In this document: positions 52,928 through 61,498 of the stretch, one piece after another
Numbering within the stretch: the first letter of the stretch is position 1
Layout of the letters: each line of letters opens with the position of its first letter
DNA from: Comamonas sp. NLF-1-9
GTDB lineage: Bacteria > Pseudomonadota > Gammaproteobacteria > Burkholderiales > Burkholderiaceae_C
NCBI RefSeq assembly: GCF_019195435.1
Contig: NZ_CP078069.1
Location: 62,001 to 126,000, forward strand
Direction of reading: 5' to 3'
DNA: 64,000 bases
Translations under genes and position numbers: made by a program
The notes under the pieces: generated by a model
The model's database searches: none
The model's input: the letters and a program-made list of their open reading frames with translations, nothing else
What the model was told of the DNA's origin: nothing

Positions 52928-52990
52928 ATGGCTTCGCACCACGCGTTCTACTTTTACTTCTGGTTCTCGACCCCGGCGGTTGAGAGGTAG
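52928..52990 (+). CDS. Aromatic-rich leader peptide of the DAHP synthase attenuator
   Basis: A 20-codon ORF (MASHHA-FYFYFWF-STPAVER). Codons 7-13 encode seven consecutive aromatic residues: four Phe, two Tyr and one Trp. It lies directly upstream of an intrinsic terminator and of the gene for the first enzyme of aromatic amino-acid synthesis. It should act as a sensor of charged tRNAs: a ribosome delayed at the aromatic codons lets an antiterminator form, and one reaching the stop codon blocks it. The 3' codons for PAV overlap the antiterminator arm (52974-52981). No strong ribosome-binding site precedes the ATG, which may lie at the very 5' end of the RNA. The peptide itself probably has no other role. 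Confidence 0.85.
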   Translation: MASHHAFYFYFWFSTPAVER

Positions 52991-53031
52991 GCGCGCACGC
53001 ACTGAGCCCAGTCCTCATCAGAAAACCGCCG
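52974..53031 (+). promoter_or_regulatory. Predicted antiterminator pairing of the aroG attenuator
   Basis: CGGCGGTT at 52974-52981, inside the leader peptide codons, is exactly complementary to AACCGCCG at 53024-53031. The latter is also the 5' arm of the terminator stem, so the two structures exclude each other. Confidence 0.75.
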
Positions 53032-53058
53032 AAGCGACAAGCCCGGCGGTTTTTTTTT
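53022..53058 (+). terminator. Intrinsic terminator (attenuator) upstream of aroG
   Basis: AAAACCGCCG (53022-53031) pairs perfectly over 10 bp with CGGCGGTTTT (53044-53053) around a 12-base loop, and the T run extends to 53058. It lies 32 bp after the leader stop and 36 bp before the aroG start, so it terminates transcription before the structural gene unless the antiterminator forms. Confidence 0.9.
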
Positions 53059-53094
53059 GCAGTTCCACATCCACTCCAAGCAAGGAAGAGCGTC

Positions 53095-54249
53095 ATGAAC
53101 CCCCCCAGCAGCAAGAACGAGACCTGGCAGTACGGCAGCGCCACCACCAGTGCCACCGACGACCAACGCATCCAGGAAATTGCCGTGCTGCCCCCGCCAG
53201 AACATCTGATCCGCTTCTTCCCCATTCGTGCCACGCCCGTGGAAACGCTGATCGCGGACACGCGCCGGCGCATCCATCGCATCCTGCGCGGCGAGGACGA
53301 CCGCCTGCTGGTCGTGATCGGCCCCTGCTCCATCCACAACCCCCAGGCCGCGCTCGATTACGCGCGCAAGCTGCAGGCGGTGCGCGCGCAATACCAGAAC
53401 GAGCTGGAAATCGTGATGCGCGTGTACTTCGAAAAGCCGCGCACCACGGTGGGCTGGAAGGGCTTGATCAACGACCCCTACCTGGACGGCAGCTACCGCA
53501 TCGACGAGGGCCTGCGCATCGCGCGCGAGCTGCTCATCGACATCAACCGCCTGGGCGTGCCTGCGGCCAGCGAACTGCTGGACACCATCAGCCCGCAATA
53601 CATCGGTGACCTGATCAGCTGGGGCGCGATCGGCGCGCGCACCACCGAAAGCCAGGTGCACCGGGAACTGGCCTCGGGCATGTCCGCGCCCATAGGCTTC
53701 AAGAACGGCACCGACGGCAACGTGCGCATCGCCACCGACGCGATACAGTCCGCCAGCCGCGGCCACCACTTCCTGTCGGTGCACAAGAACGGCCAGGTGG
53801 CCATCGTGCATACCGCCGGCAACCAGGACTGCCACGTGATCCTGCGCGGCGGCAAGGAACCCAACTACGACGCGGCCAGTGTTGCCGCGGCCTGCGAATC
53901 GCTGGCGGCCGCCGGCCTCACGCCCTCGCTGATGATCGACGCCAGCCACGCCAACAGCCGCAAGCAGCACGAGCGCCAGGTCGAGGTGGTCGGCGACATC
54001 GCCGGCCAGGTGGCCGCGGGCTCGCGCAGCATCTTCGGCGTGATGATCGAGAGCGCGCTGGTGGAGGGCGCGCAGAAGTTCACCCCGGGCAAGGACGATC
54101 CGCGCCAGCTCGTCTTCGGCCAGAGCATCACCGACGCCTGCCTGGGCTGGGACGATTCCCTGGGCTGCCTGCAGACCCTGGCGGGGGCCGTGGCCGCGCG
54201 CCGCGCCAAGACCACGGCGGCGCAAGAGGAAGCGCTGGCTACCGCCTGA
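53095..54249 (+). CDS. aroG: 3-deoxy-7-phosphoheptulonate synthase, class I
   Basis: A 384-residue class I DAHP synthase that condenses phosphoenolpyruvate and erythrose 4-phosphate, the entry step of the shikimate pathway. Conserved blocks are VIGPCSIHNP, FEKPRTTVGWKGLINDP, ISWGAIGARTTESQVHRELASG, GFKNGTDGN and DASHANSRKQHERQ. Which aromatic amino acid inhibits the enzyme cannot be told by eye; aroG is used as the general symbol. The ATG at 53095 follows AAGGAAG. Expression is predicted to be controlled by attenuation through the leader peptide at 52928-52990, and aroE of the same pathway lies elsewhere in the window without such a leader. Confidence 0.95.
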   Translation: MNPPSSKNETWQYGSATTSATDDQRIQEIAVLPPPEHLIRFFPIRATPVETLIADTRRRIHRILRGEDDRLLVVIGPCSIHNPQAALDYARKLQAVRAQYQNELEIVMRVYFEKPRTTVGWKGLINDPYLDGSYRIDEGLRIARELLIDINRLGVPAASELLDTISPQYIGDLISWGAIGARTTESQVHRELASGMSAPIGFKNGTDGNVRIATDAIQSASRGHHFLSVHKNGQVAIVHTAGNQDCHVILRGGKEPNYDAASVAAACESLAAAGLTPSLMIDASHANSRKQHERQVEVVGDIAGQVAAGSRSIFGVMIESALVEGAQKFTPGKDDPRQLVFGQSITDACLGWDDSLGCLQTLAGAVAARRAKTTAAQEEALATA

Positions 54250-54275
54250 TGCCGGTGTAAGCTCCCGTAACCGAG

Positions 54276-54297
54276 GCTGGCGCCGCAAGGCGCCGGC
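54276..54297 (+). terminator. Strong hairpin with GCAA tetraloop after aroG
   Basis: GCTGGCGCC pairs with GGCGCCGGC around a GCAA loop. There is no T run, so it may be a Rho-associated end, an RNA-stabilising 3' hairpin or part of the 5' leader of the next gene. Confidence 0.35.
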
Positions 54298-54326
54298 CCG
54301 CCGGACAGCACACAGGAGCGAACGCC

Positions 54327-55310
54327 ATGTTTCAAGGCATCTGGATCGACAAGGAAGACGGCCAGTACCGGGCCGATCTGCGCGGCATCACCAAGGAGCA
54401 ACTGCCCGAAGGCGATGTGACGGTGCGCGTGAGCCACTCCACGCTCAACTACAAGGACGCGCTGGCAATCACCGGCAAGTCGCCCGTGGTGCGCACGTTT
54501 CCGATGGTGCCGGGCATTGACTTCGCCGGGGTGGTCGAGACTTCGTCCCATCCCGACTACAAGAGCGGCGACTCGGTGGTGCTCAACGGCTGGGGCGTGG
54601 GCGAGAAGCACTGGGGCGGGCTGGCCGAGTTTGCCCGTGTGCAGGGCGACTGGCTGGTGCCGTTGCAGGCGCCGTTTTCGCTGCGCCAGGCCATGGGCAT
54701 AGGCACGGCGGGCTACACCGCCATGCTCTGCGTGATGGCGCTGGAGCGCCATGGCCTCACGCCGCAAAGCGGCCCGGTGGTGGTCACCGGCGCGGCCGGC
54801 GGCGTGGGCAGCGTGGCGGTGGCGGTACTCGCCCGGCTGGGCTACGAGGTCAGCGCCGTTACCGGCCGGCCCGAGCAGGCCGACTACCTCACGCGCCTGG
54901 GTGCGCGCCACATCGTCGAGCGCGCGTCGCTCAGCGCGCCGGGCAAGCCGCTGGCGCGCGAGCAGTGGGCCGGCGCGATCGACGTGGCGGGCGGCTACGT
55001 GCTGGCCAACGTCTGCGCCGCGATGCGCTACCGCGGCGTGGTGGCGGCCTGCGGCCTGGCCTCGGGCATGGATTTTCCGGCGACGGTAGCGCCCTTCATC
55101 CTGCGCGGCGTCACGCTCGTCGGGGTGGACAGCGTGATGGCGCCGCGCCCCGAGCGCCTGCAGGCCTGGAAGCGCCTGGCCAGCGACCTGGACGTGACGC
55201 TGCTGGACGCGATCACCCAGGAGGTGCCGCTGGCGCGCGTGCTCGAACTCGCGCCGCAGATGCTTGCGGGCAAGGTGCGCGGGCGCGTCGTCGTTGCGGT
55301 GCGCGGCTGA
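54327..55310 (+). CDS. MDR-family quinone/acrylyl-CoA reductase (AcuI/YhdH-like)
   Basis: A 327-residue zinc-independent medium-chain dehydrogenase/reductase. [14 protein letters not shown] and [10 protein letters not shown] in the catalytic half and the nucleotide-binding [25 protein letters not shown] match the YhdH/AcuI group, which reduces acrylyl-CoA to propionyl-CoA with NADPH. The ATG at 54327 follows an AGGAGCG site. Physiological role here is inferred from the family only. Confidence 0.9.
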   Translation: MFQGIWIDKEDGQYRADLRGITKEQLPEGDVTVRVSHSTLNYKDALAITGKSPVVRTFPMVPGIDFAGVVETSSHPDYKSGDSVVLNGWGVGEKHWGGLAEFARVQGDWLVPLQAPFSLRQAMGIGTAGYTAMLCVMALERHGLTPQSGPVVVTGAAGGVGSVAVAVLARLGYEVSAVTGRPEQADYLTRLGARHIVERASLSAPGKPLAREQWAGAIDVAGGYVLANVCAAMRYRGVVAACGLASGMDFPATVAPFILRGVTLVGVDSVMAPRPERLQAWKRLASDLDVTLLDAITQEVPLARVLELAPQMLAGKVRGRVVVAVRG

Positions 55311-55376
55311 CAGCGGCGCACGCGCCGGCGGCTGCGGCGCTACCATGCGCGGTTTGACTCCATTGCTGCCCCCACC

Positions 55377-56555
55377 ATGCCCAAGCTTGCGAAGATGACC
55401 TGCATCGAGGACTTGCGCGTCGTGGCACAAGACCGCGTGCCGCGCATGTTCTACGACTACGCCGACTCCGGCTCGTGGACCGAGAGCACCTACCGCGCCA
55501 ACGAGCGCGCCCTGCAGCGCATCCAGTTTCGCCAGCGCGTGGCGGTCAACCTCGAAGGGCGCAGCACCGCCACCACTATGGTCGGCCAGAAAAGCGCGAT
55601 GCCGGTGTGCATCGCGCCCGTGGGTCTGACCGGCATGCAGTGGGCCGACGGCGAAATCCATGCGGCGCGCGCGGCCGAGAAGTTCGGCATACCGTTCACG
55701 CTCTCGACCATGAGCATCTGCTCGATCGAGGACATCGCCGAGCACACCAGCTCCGACCTGGTGTTCTGGTTCCAGCTCTACATGATGCGCGACCGCGAGG
55801 CCATGGCGCGCATGATCGCCCGCGCGCGCGACGCGGGCTGCAGCGCGCTGGTGCTGACGCTGGACCTGCAGGTGATAGGCCAGCGCCACAAGGACATCAA
55901 GAACGGCCTGAGCGCGCCGCCGCGGCCCACGCTGGCCAACATCTTCAACCTCATGACCAAGCCGCGCTGGTGCCTGGGCATGGCGCGCACGCGCCGGCAC
56001 AACTTTCGCAACCTCGTCGGGCACGTCAAGGGCGTGTCGGACATGAAGTCGCTCGCCGCCTGGACCAACGAACAGTTCGACCCCCGCCTGTCCTGGGCCG
56101 ACATCGACTGGGTGCGCCAGCAGTGGGGCGGCAAGCTCATCCTCAAGGGCATCATGGAAGCCGAGGACGCGCGGCTGGCGGCCGAGCACGGCGCGGACGC
56201 CATCGTCGTGTCCAACCACGGCGGGCGCCAGCTCGACGGTGCGCCCGCCAGCATCGAGGCGCTGCCGGCCATCGTCGATGCAGTGGGCGATCGGCTCGAA
56301 GTCTGGGTGGATGGCGGCATCCGCAGCGGCCAGGACGTGCTGCGCGCCTGGGCTCTGGGGGCCAAGGGCACGATGATAGGGCGCGCGATGGTCTACGGCC
56401 TGGGCGCGTTCGGCGAGGCGGGGGTGAGCAAGGCGCTTGCCATCATTCATCGCGAGCTCGACGTGAGCATGGCGTTCTGCGGCCACACCAACATCCAGAA
56501 CGTGGACCGCTCCATCCTCGTGCCAGGCACCTACCCGCTGGCGCCAGATTCTTGA
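55377..56555 (+). CDS. FMN-dependent alpha-hydroxy-acid dehydrogenase (LldD-like)
   Basis: A 392-residue FMN enzyme of the lactate/glycolate/mandelate oxidase family. The active-site segment VVSNHGGRQLDGAPAS (about 278-293) holds the catalytic histidine and arginine; VDGGIRSGQDVLRAWALGAKG is the phosphate-binding loop. Membrane L-lactate dehydrogenase is the most likely role, but other 2-hydroxy acids are possible. The stop codon abuts a copy of the dispersed repeat. Confidence 0.9.
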   Translation: MPKLAKMTCIEDLRVVAQDRVPRMFYDYADSGSWTESTYRANERALQRIQFRQRVAVNLEGRSTATTMVGQKSAMPVCIAPVGLTGMQWADGEIHAARAAEKFGIPFTLSTMSICSIEDIAEHTSSDLVFWFQLYMMRDREAMARMIARARDAGCSALVLTLDLQVIGQRHKDIKNGLSAPPRPTLANIFNLMTKPRWCLGMARTRRHNFRNLVGHVKGVSDMKSLAAWTNEQFDPRLSWADIDWVRQQWGGKLILKGIMEAEDARLAAEHGADAIVVSNHGGRQLDGAPASIEALPAIVDAVGDRLEVWVDGGIRSGQDVLRAWALGAKGTMIGRAMVYGLGAFGEAGVSKALAIIHRELDVSMAFCGHTNIQNVDRSILVPGTYPLAPDS

Positions 56556-56614
56556 TTTTGATAGCTGCTTGCGCTGTATTGGCAAGGGTTTCAGTGATGA
56601 ATCTACTTGAAATC
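56555..56614 (+). repeat. Dispersed palindromic repeat, copy 8 (3' end of lldD-like gene)
   Basis: It contains ATTTTGATAGCTGCTTGCGC, ATTGGCAAGGGTTTCAG and TGAATCTACTTGAAATC. It starts at the last base of the stop codon of the preceding gene. Confidence 0.7.
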
Positions 56615-56704
56615 GTTTAGGGCAGCGCGCAAGCGGCTATGAATTGAGGACAGGCTGGCGCGTTTTCACGGCCATGCACGGGCCGGCGCGCGACAATCGG
56701 GCGC

Positions 56705-57898
56705 GTGAGAGCCGCCGCTTCCCCCCGCCGCATCGCCCACCTGGACATGGACGCGTTCTACGCCTCGGTCGAGCTGCTGCGCTACCCCCAGCTCAAGGGC
56801 CTGCCCGTGGTCATAGGCGGCGCGGCCAGCGGGCAGGACCGCGCGCGCAGCCTGGCCTACGCGGGGCGACTGCACGAGGTGCCGCTCGCAGCCTTTCCCC
56901 GTCTGGCCAGCTACGTCGGGCGCGGCGTGATCACCACTGCCACCTACCCGGCGCGCGCCTTTGGCGTGGGTTCGGCCATGGGCATGATGAAGGCCGCCCG
57001 CCTGTGCCCGCAGGCGCTGATGCTGCCGGTGGACTTCGCCGAATACCGGCGCTGGTCGCGCCGCTTCAAGGAGGTCGTCGTCTCGATCGCGCCGGTGATG
57101 GAAGACCGCGGGGTCGATGAGGTCTACATCGACCTGAGCGCTCTGCCTGAGGCCGGCATCGACGGCGGGCGCGTGCTGGCGCAGCGCCTGCAGCAGCGCA
57201 TCCTGCAGGCCACCGGCCTGAGCTGCTCGATCGGCGTGGCGCCGAACAAGCTCATCGCCAAGATGGCCAGCGAGTTCGAAAAGCCCGGCGGCATCGCCGT
57301 CGTGCAGCCCGAGGACTTGCAGCCACGCATCTGGCCGCTGGCCTGTCGCAAGATCCACGGCGTCGGGCCCAAGACCGATGCGCGCCTGCAGCGCTGCGGC
57401 ATCCACACCATCGGGGAGCTCGCCGCCCGCCCGCGCGCCTGGCTGATGGCGCAGTTTGGCGCGGCCCACGGCGCATGGCTGCACGACGCCGCCTGGGGGC
57501 GCGACGAGCGCCCCGTACTCACCGAGAGCGAGCCGGTGAGCATGAGCCGCGAAACCACCTTCGAGCGCGACCTGCATGCGGTGCACGACAAGGCGCTGCT
57601 GGGCCGCATCTTCACCGAGCTGTGCGAGCAGGTGGCATGCGACCTGCGCAAGGACGGCTACCTCGGGCGCACCATAGGCATCAAGCTGCGCTACGAAGAC
57701 TTCAAGATCGTCACGCGCGACCACACCATCGCCGAGCCCACGCAAGACGCCGCGCACATCCGGCGTATCGCCGGGCTGTGCCTCAAGCGCGCACCGCTGC
57801 AAAAGCCGCTGCGGCTGCTGGGGGTGCGGGTCGGGTCGCTGCTCAAGGCGTCTGAATGGCGGGATCAACCCGCAGCGCAGGAGCTGGCGCTGTTTTGA
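56705..57898 (+). CDS. dinB: DNA polymerase IV (Y-family)
   Basis: A 397-residue translesion polymerase. RRIAHLDMDAFYASVE at the start carries the first metal-binding aspartate, and RGVDEVYIDLS carries the catalytic Asp-Glu pair. CSIGVAPNKLIAKMASEFEKP and the helix-hairpin-helix KIHGVGPKTDARL follow. The C-terminus QELALF fits the beta-clamp-binding motif. The start is a GTG at 56705, the only start that keeps the family N-terminus. It stands alone, with no SOS partner genes and no LexA-type box recognised upstream. Confidence 0.93.
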   Translation: MRAAASPRRIAHLDMDAFYASVELLRYPQLKGLPVVIGGAASGQDRARSLAYAGRLHEVPLAAFPRLASYVGRGVITTATYPARAFGVGSAMGMMKAARLCPQALMLPVDFAEYRRWSRRFKEVVVSIAPVMEDRGVDEVYIDLSALPEAGIDGGRVLAQRLQQRILQATGLSCSIGVAPNKLIAKMASEFEKPGGIAVVQPEDLQPRIWPLACRKIHGVGPKTDARLQRCGIHTIGELAARPRAWLMAQFGAAHGAWLHDAAWGRDERPVLTESEPVSMSRETTFERDLHAVHDKALLGRIFTELCEQVACDLRKDGYLGRTIGIKLRYEDFKIVTRDHTIAEPTQDAAHIRRIAGLCLKRAPLQKPLRLLGVRVGSLLKASEWRDQPAAQELALF

Positions 57899-57916
57899 GC
57901 CGCGCCCCTTTCTGCC

Positions 57917-59488
57917 TCACGCCACCTGGCGCATCTTGAACACGTCGAGCGTGCGCCCCAGCACCCCGGCGTTGTCGCTCATGGCCCGTGCGGCGGCGGC
58001 CGATTGTTCGACCAGTGCGGCGTTCTGCTGGGTCATGCGGTCCAGGTCGGCCACGGCGTGGTTGATCTGCTCGATGGCGCTCGATTGCTCGCGTGCCGAG
58101 CCTTGCATGTCGGCCATCAAGTGGCTGACGTGTTGCACCGATTGCACCATGCTCTCCATCGTTTTTCCTGCGGCCTGCATTTGCCGTGCGCCGCCGCGTA
58201 TCTGCAGGACCGATTCGCCGATCAGGCCGCGCACCTCGGCGGCCGCTTGCGCGCTGCGCTGCGCCAGCGAGCGCACCTCGCTGGCGACCACCGCGAAGCC
58301 CCGGCCCTGCTCGCCCGCGCGGGCGGCCTCGACGGCGGCGTTCAGCGCCAGGATGTTGGTCTGGAACGCGATGCTCTCTATGGTGGCGATGATCTGCTCC
58401 ATCGTGCGCGAGGATTGCTCGATGGCTTGCACCGCCTCGCCCGCCTGGCTCACTTCGCGTCCGCCGTCGCGCGCCAGAGCGGCGCTGCGTTCGCTGTCAG
58501 CCAGGATGCGCCGGGTAGCGTCCACCGACTGATGCACCGTCCCCGCCAGCTCTTCCATCGTGGCGGCGGTTTGCTCCAGGTAACTGGCCTGCGCCTCGGT
58601 GCGAGCCGAGAGGTCTTGTGCGCCTTGGGCGATTTCGGAAGACGTCGTGCCGAACTTGCCGATCTCGTGGCGTGCGTCGCCGACCACGGCGTGCAGGTTG
58701 ATCTGGACCTGGCGCAGCGCCTGCATCAGTCGCGCCAGCGGATGACGGCCTTTCGTTTGGCAACTGCCGCTGGTCAGATTGCAACTGGCCAGATCTTGCG
58801 CGAAACGATTGGCATCGTGGATGGCATCGGTGATACGCCGGTGAAAGCGCCACAGGATCACGGCGCCGATGACCAGCAGCGCCAGAGACTGCGCCAGCGC
58901 GACCCGAGGGCCGTGCCAACCCAGCCACGCCGGGGCCGCAGCCATTGCCAACAGCGGCAGCATCATCACCGCCAGGCGTTGGGTGAAATTGGTGCGCCCG
59001 AGCTTGCCCAAGGCATCGCGCCAGCCTCTGGGCCGCACCCTCCCGGCATGCAGCTCAAAGCTGGGCCGGGCCCGTTCGCGTTCGGCCTTGATGCGCGCAT
59101 ACAGCGCCTCGGCCGCCTTGATTTCCTCGCGCGTGGGCTTCTCGCGCACCGACATGTAGCCTTGCGGCTTGCCGTCGGCCATGATGGGTGTGACGTTGGC
59201 CCGCACCCAGTAGAAATCGCCATTCTTGCGGCGGTTCTTCACCAGGCCACGCCAACTGCGCCCGTGGCCTATGGTGGCCCACAGGTCCTTGTAGGCCTCG
59301 GGCGGCATGTCCGGATGGCGGATGAGGTTGTGCGGCTGCCCCAGCAGTTCGTCCATGCCGTAGCCGCTGACCCGGGAAAAGGCGGCGTTGCAGTGCGTCA
59401 TGCGGCCCTGCTTGTCGGTCACCGACATCAGCAGCTCCTCGGCGGGGAAGTCGTATTCGGTTTGCGTGACGGGCAGATTGACGCGCAT
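57917..59488 (-). CDS. Aer-like PAS methyl-accepting chemotaxis protein
   Basis: A 523-residue receptor. An N-terminal PAS domain (about 1-110, starting [14 protein letters not shown], with [16 protein letters not shown]) matches the FAD-binding sensor of Aer. A hydrophobic hairpin (about 165-215) anchors it without a periplasmic domain. The signalling tip is [33 protein letters not shown], given here in parts: [16 protein letters not shown] and [17 protein letters not shown]. It should mediate aerotaxis or energy taxis. The ATG at 59488 opens the PAS domain; the frame is open upstream without similarity. No che genes are nearby. Confidence 0.9.
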   Translation of the reverse strand: MRVNLPVTQTEYDFPAEELLMSVTDKQGRMTHCNAAFSRVSGYGMDELLGQPHNLIRHPDMPPEAYKDLWATIGHGRSWRGLVKNRRKNGDFYWVRANVTPIMADGKPQGYMSVREKPTREEIKAAEALYARIKAERERARPSFELHAGRVRPRGWRDALGKLGRTNFTQRLAVMMLPLLAMAAAPAWLGWHGPRVALAQSLALLVIGAVILWRFHRRITDAIHDANRFAQDLASCNLTSGSCQTKGRHPLARLMQALRQVQINLHAVVGDARHEIGKFGTTSSEIAQGAQDLSARTEAQASYLEQTAATMEELAGTVHQSVDATRRILADSERSAALARDGGREVSQAGEAVQAIEQSSRTMEQIIATIESIAFQTNILALNAAVEAARAGEQGRGFAVVASEVRSLAQRSAQAAAEVRGLIGESVLQIRGGARQMQAAGKTMESMVQSVQHVSHLMADMQGSAREQSSAIEQINHAVADLDRMTQQNAALVEQSAAAARAMSDNAGVLGRTLDVFKMRQVA

Positions 59489-59710
59489 GGCAGCGAACAG
59501 GTCGCAAGAGTGAGGGAATGCGCGCAAGCCCCCGAGGCGGCTGCGCGCGTGGCGCGGGACGGGCGGATTATCGAGAACGAGTGGGCGCCTGGACAGGAGA
59601 AAAATGCCGTCTTTTTGACGTGGCGCAAGAGTTTTGAAAGCTGTTTGGAAGATCGGTCGAGCACGCCGATGGATGTCCGGATGCGCGCCCCGATCGGATT
59701 GCGCGGCGCG

Positions 59711-60556
59711 CTACTGCCGCGCGGTGCGCCCGCCGCGGGGTAGCGCCATGGGGTGGCTGGTGCGCAGCGGGTTGATGTCCAGGCCGCCGCGGCGGGTGTA
59801 GCGGGCGAAGACGGTGAGCTTGATCGGCTGGCAGCGCGCGCGGATGTCGCCGAAGATGCGCTCCACGCACTGCTCGTGAAAGCCCTGGTGCTCGCGAAAG
59901 CTCACCAGGTAGCGCAGCAGCCCGGCCTGGTCGATTTGCGGGCCGCTGTAGTGGATCTGCACGCTGGCCCAGTCGGGCTGGCCGGTGACCGGGCAGTTGC
60001 TCTTGAGCAGGTGGCTCACGAGGACCTCTTCTACCGGCGCCTCGTCCAGCGCGGCGCTGAGCAGCTCGGGCGCGGGCTGGTAGTGCGTGCATTCCACCTG
60101 CAGACGGTCCAGCAGCAGGCCGTCGAGCTCGTCGATGTGCTCGCTCTCGAACTGTTCGGGCAGCAGCAACTGCACGCCCACGCTGCCGGGGTGCTCGGCG
60201 CCGCGCCAGGCGGCGGCGCTCAGGTCTGCGCGCAGGCGCTCGCGCACCGCTTCGGGGCCGTCAAAGGGGGTGGCGTTGAAGCTGTTCAGGTAGAGCTTGA
60301 GCGATTTGCTCTCGATCAGGTTGGGCGTCTCGCACGGTATGGTCAGGCGCGCCAGCGCCACCTGGGGCTTGCCGCGGCGATCGAGCCAGGAAAGCTCGTA
60401 GGCGGTCCACAGGTCTGCGCCGAAGAAGGCCGGGGCTGCGCTCAGGCCTGCGGCCTCGCGCCCTTCGGCGCGGGCGATGGGGTAGAGCAGCGCGGGGTCG
60501 TAGTCGCGCGGGTAGCTGCTGGGCGCGCCCAGCGGGGAATGCTGGAGGGAGTTCAT
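59711..60556 (-). CDS. queF: NADPH-dependent 7-cyano-7-deazaguanine reductase
   Basis: A 281-residue enzyme that reduces preQ0 to preQ1 in queuosine synthesis. It has the bimodular length of the E. coli type. [13 protein letters not shown] is the QueF signature, and the catalytic cysteine lies in [11 protein letters not shown] (about 187). [16 protein letters not shown] fits the C-terminal half. The ATG at 60556 opens the family sequence; the open frame upstream is repeat DNA (copy 9). No other queuosine genes are visible nearby. Confidence 0.95.
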   Translation of the reverse strand: MNSLQHSPLGAPSSYPRDYDPALLYPIARAEGREAAGLSAAPAFFGADLWTAYELSWLDRRGKPQVALARLTIPCETPNLIESKSLKLYLNSFNATPFDGPEAVRERLRADLSAAAWRGAEHPGSVGVQLLLPEQFESEHIDELDGLLLDRLQVECTHYQPAPELLSAALDEAPVEEVLVSHLLKSNCPVTGQPDWASVQIHYSGPQIDQAGLLRYLVSFREHQGFHEQCVERIFGDIRARCQPIKLTVFARYTRRGGLDINPLRTSHPMALPRGGRTARQ

Positions 60557-60559
60557 CTC

Positions 60560-60621
60560 TTGAATTGATAGCTGCTCGCGCTTGTCCGGCAAGCGTTTGG
60601 GCGGCTTTTTGCTTTGAATTT
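60560..60621 (+). repeat. Dispersed palindromic repeat, copy 9 (upstream of queF)
   Basis: TTGAATTGATAGCTGCTCG, CGCTTGTCCGGCAAGCG and GGCGGCTTTTTGCTTTGAATT. This is the clearest intergenic copy, with a CGCTTG-N5-CAAGCG palindrome. It fills the gap between queF and the 2OG-oxygenase gene, ending 23 bp from the latter's stop. Confidence 0.8.
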
Positions 60622-60643
60622 ACGACGGCGTCTGCCCGGGCTT

Positions 60644-61498
60644 TCAGCGAAATTCGCGCTCGCGCAGCCACTTGGTGGCGATCCATTTTTCGCCCTCGAT
60701 GACGGGCGCGCCGCCGTGCAGGCTGCGTGTGCTCGGGTGCGGGCGCTCGTAGCTGAAGAAGACGGCGTTGCCGCGGCAGGGCGCGACTTCCAGGTGCACG
60801 TCGGGGAAGATGGTGGCGCCGCCCTTGGCCGGGTCGTTCAGGTAGATCACCAGCGTGCCCACGCGCTGGCCGCCGCGCGCCAGGATGGCGGCGGTGCCGG
60901 GCTGCTGCGGGTCGAAGTAGTCGTAGTGCGGCTTGTATTCGGCGCCCGGCTGGTAGTTGAGCACCTGCAGCCCTTCGCCGTTTTGCACCGGCCAGTTGAG
61001 CAGGCGCGCGATGCGCTCCTCGATGGCGCTGATGACGGGGGTTTCGCCGCGCTGAAAGAACATGCCGTCGCTGGTGCGTTCCTGGTTCACCTCGCCGTCG
61101 CCGGTGTCCTGGCGCACGGTGAGCGAGCGTTTCAGGCGCGGCCTGGCGGCGGCGATCAGTGCGTCGCATTCTTCGGGCGCGAGCAGACCGCCGAACAGCA
61201 CCACGCGTGGCGAGGCCAGGGTCATCAAGACCTGCACCCGGCGATCGCCCAGGTCGATGTACAGCGGCGCCTCGTCCAGCGCCGGCTCGGGTACGGGCAC
61301 CGCGGGCGGCCAGCCCTGGGTGCGGGCGGCCTCGTCCACGTGGCTGCGCAGCACCTGCTCGATGGCGTCGACGGCCACGTCCTCGCTCCAGCCAACCTTG
61401 CACATCGCGCCGATCAGCGCGGGCGCGCTCACGCCGGCGCCGGCCTGCTCGATGATCCAGGCGCGCAGCTCTTTGGTGATGGTCTGGCTTGCGCTCAT
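60644..61498 (-). CDS. 2-oxoglutarate/Fe(II)-dependent oxygenase, prolyl 4-hydroxylase-like
   Basis: A 284-residue protein. The N-terminal part (about 1-85) is helical with no clear family. The C-terminal double-stranded beta-helix has the iron site HYDYFDP (HxD) and the distal histidine in STRSLHGGAPV, with the 2-oxoglutarate-binding lysine in GEKWIATKWLR. EYKPHYDYFDPQ is typical of bacterial prolyl 4-hydroxylase-like proteins. The target protein or peptide is unknown. It overlaps yaaA by ATGA, so the two are co-translated. Confidence 0.88.
   Translation of the reverse strand: MSASQTITKELRAWIIEQAGAGVSAPALIGAMCKVGWSEDVAVDAIEQVLRSHVDEAARTQGWPPAVPVPEPALDEAPLYIDLGDRRVQVLMTLASPRVVLFGGLLAPEECDALIAAARPRLKRSLTVRQDTGDGEVNQERTSDGMFFQRGETPVISAIEERIARLLNWPVQNGEGLQVLNYQPGAEYKPHYDYFDPQQPGTAAILARGGQRVGTLVIYLNDPAKGGATIFPDVHLEVAPCRGNAVFFSYERPHPSTRSLHGGAPVIEGEKWIATKWLREREFR

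Noticed and set aside
54276..54297. GCAA-loop hairpin as a second attenuator
   Set aside because: There is no leader ORF, no alternative pairing and no T run.
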